A stretch of 36,535 bases of DNA from Oscillospiraceae bacterium (GTDB lineage Bacteria; Bacillota; Clostridia; Oscillospirales; Oscillospiraceae), in NCBI GenBank assembly GCA_017452605.1, contig JAFTMB010000073.1:1-36535 (forward strand). Reading direction: 5' to 3'. Positions 25,147 through 31,741 of the stretch are shown one piece after another. Each line of letters begins with the position of its first letter. The stretch's first letter is position 1. Both the position numbers and the translations under genes were made by a program. The notes below the pieces were generated by a model that was given only the letters and a program-made list of their open reading frames with translations, did not search any database and was not told the origin of the DNA.

Positions 25147-26031
25147 CTATTCGATAACCTTTTCCTTGAAAAGGCCGGTGGGGGAGATCGCCAGAATGAT
25201 AATCAGCATAGCGAAGGTGATGGCGTCTTTGTAGGTGGTGGTCAGGTAAGCGGAAACAAAGGTCTCCATAAAGCCGTAGAACAGACCGCCGATGACCGCG
25301 CCGTAGATGTTGCCATAGCCGCCGGTAACAGCACCTGCAAAGGCCTTTTGGGCGATCATGGCGCCCATGGTGGAGTAAACGCCGTAAACGGGGCCCAGAG
25401 CCATGCCAACAACGCCGGCAAGACCCGCAGATAAGCCCCAGGTGATGCCCTTGGTCAGCTGCACATTGATACCCACGGAGCTGGCGGCGGTTTGATCCAG
25501 CGCGGAAGCTCTCATGGCAGTGCCCAGCTTGGTTTTGTTGATGAACAGGAACAGGCCGATTGCGCCGAATGCGGCGATAAACAGAACCAGAAGATTTTCA
25601 GGAGCCACCTTGGCGCCGAAAATATCCACGGCGCCGGTGTCAAAAATTGCGGGGAAGGGCAGGGTGTAGGGAGACCAGATAATCTGGGAGCCATTCTGGA
25701 AAGCCAAAGAAAGGGCAGAGGTGCAAAGAATAATAAAGGAGAAGCTGGCGCCCTTATTTAAAAGCGATGTGATCAGGTATCGCTGGACCACATAGCCCAA
25801 TGCGAACATGACGATAAAGGTGAGAATAAAACTCAAAACGATATTCAGCCCCAGGGTCTTGTAGAAGGTAAGACCGACAAAGGCGCCCAGCATCAGAAAA
25901 TCGCCCTGAGCCAGGTTCATCAGACCGGTTGCCTTGTAGATCAGGCTGTAGCTCATGCCCATAACGGCATAAACCGAGCCGATCATGAGCGCGCCGATCA
26001 CCAGTCGGATAATGGTGGATTCAGTCGTCAT
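25147..26031 (-). CDS. livH: branched-chain amino acid-type ABC transporter permease LivH
   Basis: Membrane subunit of 294 aa with about 8 helices. Seen: GSVYAVMGMSYSLIYKATGLMNLAQGDFLMLGAF (LivH signature), the coupling segment TKLGTAMRASALDQTAASSVGI, and GGYGNIYGAVIGG. The frame is open to 26112, but the ATG at 26031 has AGAAAGGA about 8 nt upstream, and the extra N-terminal residues would run through the inverted repeat that follows livJ. Confidence 0.95.
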   Translation of the reverse strand: MTTESTIIRLVIGALMIGSVYAVMGMSYSLIYKATGLMNLAQGDFLMLGAFVGLTFYKTLGLNIVLSFILTFIVMFALGYVVQRYLITSLLNKGASFSFIILCTSALSLAFQNGSQIIWSPYTLPFPAIFDTGAVDIFGAKVAPENLLVLFIAAFGAIGLFLFINKTKLGTAMRASALDQTAASSVGINVQLTKGITWGLSAGLAGVVGMALGPVYGVYSTMGAMIAQKAFAGAVTGGYGNIYGAVIGGLFYGFMETFVSAYLTTTYKDAITFAMLIIILAISPTGLFKEKVIE

Positions 26032-26080
26032 AATGGTGTTCCTTTCTGTAATGGCTTTCTGGTGGCCCTTACTGTACAGA

Positions 26081-26118
26081 AAATATGTGCTGTTAAATTG
26101 CTTTAACAGCACATATTT
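26081..26118 (-). promoter_or_regulatory. long perfect inverted repeat between livJ and livH
   Basis: Perfect 17-bp stem, 26081-26097 with 26102-26118, loop of 4 nt. On the minus strand the right arm is followed by TCTGTAC, so the U-tract is short. It begins 16 bp after the livJ stop and ends 50 bp before livH. This is the usual place for a hairpin that protects the binding-protein message or partly terminates, so that more LivJ than permease is made. Confidence 0.8.
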
Positions 26119-26133
26119 ACCTTTGGAGTCAGA

Positions 26134-27288
26134 TTATTTCAGCAGAGCGGCCTTGTCGTAAACCTGAATCTTGCCGTCCATGATCATCCACTTGTTAGCG
26201 GAGGTCAGGCCGTCGCCGGTGCCGTTGGTGAAGTCGAAGGTGCCGCCCAGCAGCTCAATGCCGGACAGAGCCTTGAAGGCCTTCATGATGGATTCGCCGT
26301 CTTCCACGTTCTCACAGTTCTTCAGAGCCTCAACAATCAGGCGGCCCTGGTCGTAGCCACGGTAGAAGCAGTCGCTGTAAGGCATTTCGCCGAAGTCCTT
26401 AACATAGCGCTTCAGAACATCCTGAATCTGAGCGGTAGCGCCCTCTTCAGCGGTAGCGGGAACAACATAAGCAGCGGAGAAAACAACGTTGTTGGAAGCA
26501 TCGCCTGCAACGCTGAACATTTCGGAGTTGGCGCCGCCTTCGATGGTAAAGATCAGATCCTCGTAGCCGTTCTGACGCAGCTGCTTGGTGATCAGAGCCA
26601 GCTCGGTGCCCAGGCCGTAAACAACCAGGGTGTCAGCGTTGGCAGACAGAGCGTTGGAGATAACGCCGGTGTAGTCGGTTTCAGCGGACTGGTAGATAAC
26701 GTCAGCCTTGACTTCGATGTTGTTGGCAGCGCAGGCAGCCACAACAGCATCATGGCCACTCTGGCCGTACTCGGAAGCAACGGAGATCAGGGCGATGGAC
26801 TTCATGCCGCAGTCAACCAGCTGCTCAACCATGGTAGCAACGGGCAGGTTGCCGTTGGCGGTAGCGCGGTAGGTGTAGTTCAGGCCGATGTTGGTCCAGG
26901 TGGCGCCGGTGCCGGTGCCGACATGCAGAACCTTGGCTCTCTCGGTCAGAGCGGAAACAGCCAGAACGCTGGAGCTGAGGAAGGAACCTGCGATAACCTT
27001 AACGCCGTCCTGCTCGATCAGACGGGTAGCGGCCTTGGTTGCGCCCTCGGTGGTTCCGGCGGAGTCATAGGTGACCAGCTTCAGCTGCTTGCCGTCGATG
27101 CCGCCGGCGGCGTTGATTTCCGCCAGGGCCATTTCAATACCCCGAACTTCGCAGATACCGCTGCCGGCGTTGGAACCGGTCAGGGGCATGTAGCAGCCGA
27201 TCAGGATTTCATTGGTCTTTTCAGCGCTGCAGGCGCACAGAGTGGCCAGCATAGTCAGAAGAAGTACGATAGAAATAAGCTTTTTCAT
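26134..27288 (-). CDS. livJ: ABC importer substrate-binding lipoprotein, LivJ-like
   Basis: Extracytoplasmic ligand-binding protein of 384 aa (Peripla_BP_6 type). A lipoprotein signal peptide is present: MKKLISIVLLL then TLCAC, with C20 as the lipidated residue. The mature part starts ILIGCYMPLTGSNAG and contains GIEMALAEINAAGGIDGKQLKLV, both typical of the family. HAAT binding proteins take branched-chain or aromatic amino acids, amides, and aromatic or other hydrophobic acids, so leucine is not certain. The ATG at 27288 is preferred to a TTG at 27300 because the signal peptide then starts correctly; its ribosome site is weak (AAAGG, 12 nt). It lies 55 bp after the fusion gene, with no terminator between. 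Confidence 0.93.
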   Translation of the reverse strand: MKKLISIVLLLTMLATLCACSAEKTNEILIGCYMPLTGSNAGSGICEVRGIEMALAEINAAGGIDGKQLKLVTYDSAGTTEGATKAATRLIEQDGVKVIAGSFLSSSVLAVSALTERAKVLHVGTGTGATWTNIGLNYTYRATANGNLPVATMVEQLVDCGMKSIALISVASEYGQSGHDAVVAACAANNIEVKADVIYQSAETDYTGVISNALSANADTLVVYGLGTELALITKQLRQNGYEDLIFTIEGGANSEMFSVAGDASNNVVFSAAYVVPATAEEGATAQIQDVLKRYVKDFGEMPYSDCFYRGYDQGRLIVEALKNCENVEDGESIMKAFKALSGIELLGGTFDFTNGTGDGLTSANKWMIMDGKIQVYDKAALLK

Positions 27289-27343
27289 TTTGTTTTCCAA
27301 CCTTTACAAAGTTATAGTGTAGCCCCGGTCGGGGAGTGCGCTC

Positions 27344-27991
27344 TTAAAGAGAACTTGCCTTGCGGAGAGTTTGGGGATTGACGATTTCGCCGCAATCCAC
27401 ATAGCTCCAATCCGGCAAAACCACATTTCGGTCGATGGTGGCGCCGCTGGAAATGATGCAGCCCTTGCCGATCACCGCGCCGGTTCCGATGGTGGCGCGG
27501 GCGCAGACAACGGTTCCGCCGCCGATTTGGGCGCTGTGGGAAACCACTGCGGTAGGGTGAATCAATGTGGGGATCAGGAAGCCGGCGTCAATCAGCTCCT
27601 GAGTCCACCGCCGCCGCAGGAGGGTATCTCCCACCGCGGGAATGGCCACGGGGAATTCATTCCGATACTGGGATAAGTTCCTGCAAGGGCCGATGGCTCC
27701 CTTTTTGCCGGGGTCGTCGTCGAGAAAGCAGATTTTGCGGGAAATGCGAAGATCCTGCGCCAGTTCCATCACTTCTTCACCGTGACTTCCGGCGCCGAGA
27801 ATCAGCAAGGAAAGCTCCCGCATGACAGGCTTGTCTGCCCGGAGCACCTCTTCCCGCTTTGCGCTGGCCTCTTCCAGGGAACGACCGTAGCAATATCCGT
27901 AGATAATGCGGCCCTGCTCGTCCCGCTCTTTCATATAACGGGCCTCGTAGCGGCCGTCTTTTCTCAGTCGAATATTATTACCAGTTCTCAT
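27344..27991 (-). CDS. fusion: integrase-type Arm DNA-binding domain + truncated NeuD/PglD-like domains
   Basis: Protein of 215 aa with an unexpected layout. Residues 1-50 (RKDGRYEARY at 10-19, GRIIYGYCYG at 27-36) read like the three-stranded Arm DNA-binding domain at the N-terminus of Tn916-type tyrosine integrases. Residues 60-125 are a NeuD/PglD Rossmann domain (LLILGAGSHGEEV). Residues 145-205 are hexapeptide repeats. The position of the catalytic His of PglD (EHDC) reads IDRN, and the beta helix stops right after it, so the later coils that bind acetyl-CoA are absent. I infer a DNA-binding, perhaps nucleotide-sugar-sensing protein without acyltransferase activity. No recombinase domain is present. 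The ATG at 27991 has GAGGG upstream; the internal Met57 has no ribosome site. It is the first gene of the liv/NeuD/CoA-transferase operon. A decayed chimera is the alternative. Confidence 0.78.
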   Translation of the reverse strand: MRTGNNIRLRKDGRYEARYMKERDEQGRIIYGYCYGRSLEEASAKREEVLRADKPVMRELSLLILGAGSHGEEVMELAQDLRISRKICFLDDDPGKKGAIGPCRNLSQYRNEFPVAIPAVGDTLLRRRWTQELIDAGFLIPTLIHPTAVVSHSAQIGGGTVVCARATIGTGAVIGKGCIISSGATIDRNVVLPDWSYVDCGEIVNPQTLRKASSL

Positions 27992-28004
27992 AATCCCTCA
28001 TTCG

Positions 28005-28016
28005 TGGTCATGACCA
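28005..28016. promoter_or_regulatory. palindrome TGGTCATGACCA, candidate operator
   Basis: Perfect 12-bp palindrome lying between the predicted transcription start (near 28025) and the ribosome site of the fusion gene, at about +10 to +20. It is the same two hexamers as in the two upstream inverted repeats, here without a spacer. A factor bound here would block transcription. Confidence 0.7.
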
Positions 28017-28031
28017 TTTGCTTTCCCTTAA

Positions 28032-28059
28032 ATTATACCGTAAAATTGGGGAAAGTCAA
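28032..28059 (-). promoter_or_regulatory. promoter of the Arm-NeuD/liv/CoA-transferase operon
   Basis: Minus strand: TTGACT (28054-28059), a 16-bp spacer, TATAAT (28032-28037). The predicted start is near 28025. It is the only good promoter between the upstream terminator (28151-28176) and livJ, so it probably serves the whole operon down to 20764. Confidence 0.85.
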
Positions 28060-28078
28060 CAACTATTTTCGTTTTTTA

Positions 28079-28101
28079 TGGTCATTTTGCCATTCTGACC
28101 A
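28079..28101. promoter_or_regulatory. inverted repeat TGGTCA-N11-TGACCA, candidate operator (proximal)
   Basis: TGGTCA at 28079-28084 and TGACCA at 28096-28101. The centre is about 65 bp upstream of the predicted start, a usual position for an activator site next to the -35. Confidence 0.7.
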
Positions 28102-28120
28102 CTTATAAAGCTTTTAATAG

Positions 28121-28143
28121 TGGTCAAATTGGGCTTATGACCA
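28121..28143. promoter_or_regulatory. inverted repeat TGGTCA-N11-TGACCA, candidate operator (distal)
   Basis: TGGTCA at 28121-28126 and TGACCA at 28138-28143. Same half-sites and same 11-bp spacer as the proximal site, exactly 42 bp (about four helical turns) further upstream. The spacer bases differ, so only the half-sites are conserved. Confidence 0.7.
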
Positions 28144-28150
28144 AAAGAAA

Positions 28151-28176
28151 AAGCGAAGTGAAAAATCACTTCGCTT
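28151..28176. terminator. terminator of the PlsC-like/TVP38/YfcC operon
   Basis: Perfect 11-bp stem, AAGCGAAGTGA (28151-28161) with TCACTTCGCTT (28166-28176), A/T-rich loop, T-run on both strands. It begins 14 bp after the YfcC-type stop (28191) and separates this operon from the next. Confidence 0.88.
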
Positions 28177-28190
28177 TTTTAAGGTAATTT

Positions 28191-29609
28191 TTACAGGCCG
28201 ATGTACACCGCCAACAGCAAAAATGCGATGGAAAGCACAAACAGCATTCCCTGCAGCAGCGCGGTTTTCTTCAGCCACTGGGTGTAGCTGACCTCCGCAA
28301 GACCCAGGCCCACAACCAGCGTTCCGCAGGTGGGGTAGAGGACATTGGTATAGCCGTCGCCGAACAAAAATGCCAGGATAATGATGTTGGTGCTGATGCC
28401 CGGCAGGGGCGCCAGGGTCAGCAGGGGAATCAGAAGCAACGCCTTTGCAAGAGAGCCGGGAATAAAGAACTCAATCACCAGCACCAGCAGGTAAAGGAGA
28501 ATCACCGCAAAATAGGGGGATTGGGCGCTGATATACTGATGGCAGTAGTAGAAGATGGTGTGCAGAATGTTTCCGCACTCAGCGATGTATTTTACGCTGA
28601 AGGCCAGCAGGATAATCACAATGGAGGGGGACAAATCCTTGGCGCCCTTGAGAAACTGCTTCAAGGTTTCCCTAAAGCTGCCCAGCTCCTTTTTGCCGAT
28701 GCAGCAGGCGCCGATGATAAAGGCCAGAGTCATGAACACCATACCCATGCCAAGGTCAGCGATGGCGGGAATGACGGATGCCAGAACAATCACCGCCAGC
28801 ACCGCAAGAAACAGGGCAAATACCGCGCTGGCTTTTTTGGCATTGCGCGTTTTGTCTTCTTCCGAGGCTTCGGCGGGGAAAGCCTCCCGCGCAAGGTTTC
28901 CGCTGTCCTTTTCATCCTTTTTCGCCATGTACACCAGGTACAGCGAGGTAAGTACATACAGAAGCAGGAAAATAGCCACCCGATACCAAATGCCGTCTAA
29001 AATGCTGACGCCTGCCAGCTCCGTGGCAACGCCTACGGTAAAGGGGTTGAAAATGGCGGTGGTAAAGCCGACGCCGGTGGTAACCAAAATCAGGCTGACC
29101 GCCAGAGTGTTGCTCCAGTTCATGGCTGCGGAAAAGGTAAGGAAAATGGGGAACAGAATCAGCAGCTCCTCCTGTAGACCAAAGCAGGAAGCCAGGAGCA
29201 TCATCAGCAGGGTGATCATCCAAATCAGCTGAAAGCGCTTGTTGTAGAACCTGGCGATAATCACCTGCACAACGGCGTACAGACCGCCGCTGGCGTCCAG
29301 AATCTTAAAGCTGCCGCCCAAAATCAAAAGCACGGCGATAATCTGAATTACCTGAAGATTGCCGCTGCCGAGAATCAGAGATTCAACCGGTGCGGTAATC
29401 CAGCGGTAAACCGGCAGCCGGGTGGCGTTTTCCAGTAAGGAAAAGGAATCCACAATCACATTGCCGTCGCTGTCAAGCTGATAGCTGCCGGCGGGAATCA
29501 CAAAGGTCAGCACGCCGACAAAGATAATCACGCCGATTAAGATGCCGCAAATGGTAAGAAAGCTTTTTAGCCCGATTTTAACATCCTGGTTTAATTGTTT
29601 ATTCTCCAT
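28191..29609 (-). CDS. YfcC/DcuC-type membrane carrier
   Basis: Polytopic membrane protein of 472 aa with about 12 helices, of the C4-dicarboxylate anaerobic carrier (DcuC) superfamily, YfcC group. Seen: an N-terminal helix followed by VLTFVIPAGSYQLDSDG (the conserved PAG-Y element), FGLQEELLILFPIFL in the middle, and FFIPGSLAKALLLIPLLTLAP with PTCGTLVVGLGLAEVSYTQWLK near the end, all common to YfcC proteins. Members are thought to move dicarboxylates, amino acids or peptides; the substrate here is unknown. The frame is open to 29651; the ATG at 29609 follows GAGGAG and overlaps the end of the preceding gene by 11 bp. Confidence 0.88.
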   Translation of the reverse strand: MENKQLNQDVKIGLKSFLTICGILIGVIIFVGVLTFVIPAGSYQLDSDGNVIVDSFSLLENATRLPVYRWITAPVESLILGSGNLQVIQIIAVLLILGGSFKILDASGGLYAVVQVIIARFYNKRFQLIWMITLLMMLLASCFGLQEELLILFPIFLTFSAAMNWSNTLAVSLILVTTGVGFTTAIFNPFTVGVATELAGVSILDGIWYRVAIFLLLYVLTSLYLVYMAKKDEKDSGNLAREAFPAEASEEDKTRNAKKASAVFALFLAVLAVIVLASVIPAIADLGMGMVFMTLAFIIGACCIGKKELGSFRETLKQFLKGAKDLSPSIVIILLAFSVKYIAECGNILHTIFYYCHQYISAQSPYFAVILLYLLVLVIEFFIPGSLAKALLLIPLLTLAPLPGISTNIIILAFLFGDGYTNVLYPTCGTLVVGLGLAEVSYTQWLKKTALLQGMLFVLSIAFLLLAVYIGL

Positions 29610-30321
29610 CTTTCTTTTTCTCCTCTTTTCGGGGCTGGAAAATCCAATCAATCAGCTTTTCTCTGTAAATCATGGAAAGGGCCACGCACACCACAATCAG
29701 CAAAAGCATTCCGTAGGAAACAATGGGGTTGGGGGCGTGAACCACCTTTTCTCCCAGCCAAAGGGTGACAATTACGTCCGGCATGGGGCCAAGCAGGGTG
29801 ACCAGAGAGTATTTCCACCATTTCATTCCGCTGTTGGCGGCCACCATGTGAATCAGGAAAAAGGGCACAAAAGGGGCAAGGTAGGCCAAGAATAAAAAGT
29901 AGAGAATACTTCTGCGGCTGCCCCGGATTTTCTCTTCCATTTCCAGCTGCTTTTGCCGCTGCCTGGGGCTTTGGAACACCCGGAAGGTTCTGGTGAACAG
30001 AAACGCCAGCTGGCTTGCCAAAAATATGGAAATCACCACATGCAAAAAGCCAAAGGGCAGGCCGTAGGTGATGGAAGATGCCAGCTGGATGGGAACAGAG
30101 GAAACCACCGGGAAGAAAAAGCAGACAATGATAATCAGGGACATGGCCAGAATGCCCATAAGCCCCAAAGACTGCACGTATTCTTTCACAATGGAAACGC
30201 CCGTCACCATTTGCTTAAATAAGTACACAATGGTTTCCCGGTTCAAATAAGAAAATACCGCAACTATGAGCAAAATCAAAAAGGTGAGCAGCACCAATAA
30301 GCGTTCTTTTTTGTTTTTCAT
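29599..30321 (-). CDS. TVP38/TMEM64 (DedA/VTT-type) membrane protein
   Basis: Membrane protein of 240 aa with about six hydrophobic segments. Seen: a basic start, FFFPVVSSVPIQLASSITYGLPFG (a re-entrant loop feature of VTT proteins), FLASQLAFLFTR, and LAYLAPFVPFFLIHMVAANSGMKWWKY in the second half. DedA/VTT relatives include lipid scramblases and undecaprenyl-phosphate flippases, but the role of this subgroup is not settled. The ATG overlaps the stop of the PlsC-like gene (ATGA). Its place after a lipid acyltransferase gene suggests a membrane-lipid task. Confidence 0.85.
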   Translation of the reverse strand: MKNKKERLLVLLTFLILLIVAVFSYLNRETIVYLFKQMVTGVSIVKEYVQSLGLMGILAMSLIIIVCFFFPVVSSVPIQLASSITYGLPFGFLHVVISIFLASQLAFLFTRTFRVFQSPRQRQKQLEMEEKIRGSRRSILYFLFLAYLAPFVPFFLIHMVAANSGMKWWKYSLVTLLGPMPDVIVTLWLGEKVVHAPNPIVSYGMLLLIVVCVALSMIYREKLIDWIFQPRKEEKKKDGE

Positions 30322-31589
30322 TGGTACACCTCACAGCTGACATCGCTCCACGCCTTGTCGTAAAGATTGTGGATTTCCTCGGCGGCAATCATCCACTTTG
30401 CAACCTGCTTTTCGTTTTCCAGCAGCTTAAAGTTATGGTACTGTCCTTCGTAATACAAATCCAAATCGTACTGAAGCGACATGGTCAGGGAGAACACCAG
30501 CTCGGGCTTAAAGAAAAGCTCCGTTTCCTCGCCCGCCTTGGTTCCCCGGTAGGTAAGGCCCTTGTTGGTAAGGGTAAGGATGCCTTCGCCAAGGCTTTCC
30601 AGAGAATCCGACCAGCCAAGCCTGGTTTTGCTCATCCGGTTCAGACGCACCTTGGTGGACAGGATAAAGCCGTCGTCTTCCACCTCTTTGCGTAAGACCT
30701 TTCTTTGCCACTTGTACCACAGGTCTATGTTTTCAAAGGGCAGCTGACCCTGAAGTGCGTGGATGTCGTAATATTCGTCCATGGATACAGCAAAACCGCA
30801 CTCATCGCAGCGCATTTGGTCGCCCTGGACGGTGAAACGGTACTCTGCAAGGCAGTGGGGACATTTATAGATAATGTTATCCAGGCCGTAAATGTTGGGC
30901 TTTTTGCCCCGGAAGGGGATCTTCTCCCCCTTATGCTCTTCAAATTCGTTGTAGCGGAAGCGGCGCAAAAATCTGATGTACAGTTCTTCTTTGGAGTAAT
31001 TTTTGAAATCCTCGGGGGTGAACAGCATGGAGTATCTGGCGGTGATTTTTCCCTTTTTAATGTCAGCGCAGTACCGGGTTCTAGTGAAATAAGCGCCTTT
31101 CAGGGTTACCAGCGCCACCGGCAGCTTCAGCTTCATAATCAGCTTCATGGTGGCGGGGTTGATGGGGTGGGCAGAACCGCTGGTAGACTGGATTCCCTCC
31201 GGGAACACCACCAGAGAGCCGCCCTGCCGAGCCGCGTGCATCATTTGAATGGTGGCGTGCATATCCGGCTGGTACAGCATTTTGGAAATCACACCCAGCC
31301 GCTTCAGAAGGGGATAAAGACCCTTGATAAAAATGTTTTGATAGCCGCAAAGGAAATGCACATCCGTTCGTTTCATGCCGGCAAAGGTGTAAATATAGTC
31401 TTCCCGTGACCGATGCTGGCACAGATAAAGCATTTGCTGACCCTGGCAGGCCAGGTAATCCTCGTCGTATACAAATTCGGTGTTTCGCATTTTGCTGATA
31501 ATACGGAAGGCAAACCAAACAGGCCAAGCAATCCATTTGCTTGGCTTGGTTATTTTTCTGTATACAAACGCTTCGTGTAAATCTTTCAT
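30318..31589 (-). CDS. PlsC-like acyltransferase with internal zinc ribbon
   Basis: Protein of 423 aa. The N-terminal half is a PlsC-type glycerolipid acyltransferase: the HX4D motif is H59-RSRE-D64, and FPEGIQST (129-136) is the acyl-acceptor motif. Typical PlsC proteins are near 200-260 aa. Here a four-Cys zinc ribbon follows (C243, C246, C261, C264; CPHC and CDEC), then about 150 more residues with short strands (ILTLTNKGLTYRG), similar in feel to a PH-like or beta-sandwich domain. I do not recognise the C-terminal part. No signal peptide. The substrate may be lysophosphatidate, but the fusion suggests a special acceptor. It heads a coupled trio with the TVP38-like and YfcC-like genes. AGGAGA is the ribosome site. 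Confidence 0.83.
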   Translation of the reverse strand: MKDLHEAFVYRKITKPSKWIAWPVWFAFRIISKMRNTEFVYDEDYLACQGQQMLYLCQHRSREDYIYTFAGMKRTDVHFLCGYQNIFIKGLYPLLKRLGVISKMLYQPDMHATIQMMHAARQGGSLVVFPEGIQSTSGSAHPINPATMKLIMKLKLPVALVTLKGAYFTRTRYCADIKKGKITARYSMLFTPEDFKNYSKEELYIRFLRRFRYNEFEEHKGEKIPFRGKKPNIYGLDNIIYKCPHCLAEYRFTVQGDQMRCDECGFAVSMDEYYDIHALQGQLPFENIDLWYKWQRKVLRKEVEDDGFILSTKVRLNRMSKTRLGWSDSLESLGEGILTLTNKGLTYRGTKAGEETELFFKPELVFSLTMSLQYDLDLYYEGQYHNFKLLENEKQVAKWMIAAEEIHNLYDKAWSDVSCEVYQ

Positions 31590-31612
31590 AAGTTCTCTCC
31601 TCTGATTTTTGT

Positions 31613-31641
31613 ATTATATCATAAGTTCTGACTTTCTGCAA
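31613..31641 (-). promoter_or_regulatory. promoter of the PlsC-like/TVP38/YfcC operon
   Basis: Minus strand: TTGCAG (31636-31641), a 17-bp spacer, TATAAT (31613-31618) with an extended TG motif just before it. Confidence 0.85.
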
Positions 31642-31701
31642 TCGTTTTCCACGCATTGCCAGAAAGGGGCAATCGCCCCGGCGCCCCAGGGAGAGAAAAA
31701 C

Positions 31702-31725
31702 GCCGGCAGCCTATTGGCTGCCGGC
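31702..31725 (-). terminator. terminator of the purine permease gene
   Basis: Perfect 10-bp stem, GCCGGCAGCC (31702-31711) with GGCTGCCGGC (31716-31725), loop TATT; the minus strand continues GTTTTTCTC. It lies 17 bp after the permease stop. Confidence 0.9.
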
Positions 31726-31741
31726 GGCAGGAGATGAAAAT

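Noticed and set aside
27301..27343. Separate promoter for livJ (TATAAC near 27310)
   Set aside because: No acceptable -35 at the right distance; the small CCCC/GGGG hairpin here has no T-tract, so it does not separate the two genes.
27823..27991. Arm-like domain as the remnant of an integrated element or prophage integrase
   Set aside because: There is no recombinase catalytic domain, no attachment-site repeat and no phage gene nearby, and the frame runs uninterrupted into the NeuD-like part. Kept as a low-probability alternative only.
27992..28150. Possible T-box or leucine leader for the liv operon
   Set aside because: The leader after the promoter is about 34 nt, with no anticodon loop, no T-box sequence and no run of leucine codons.
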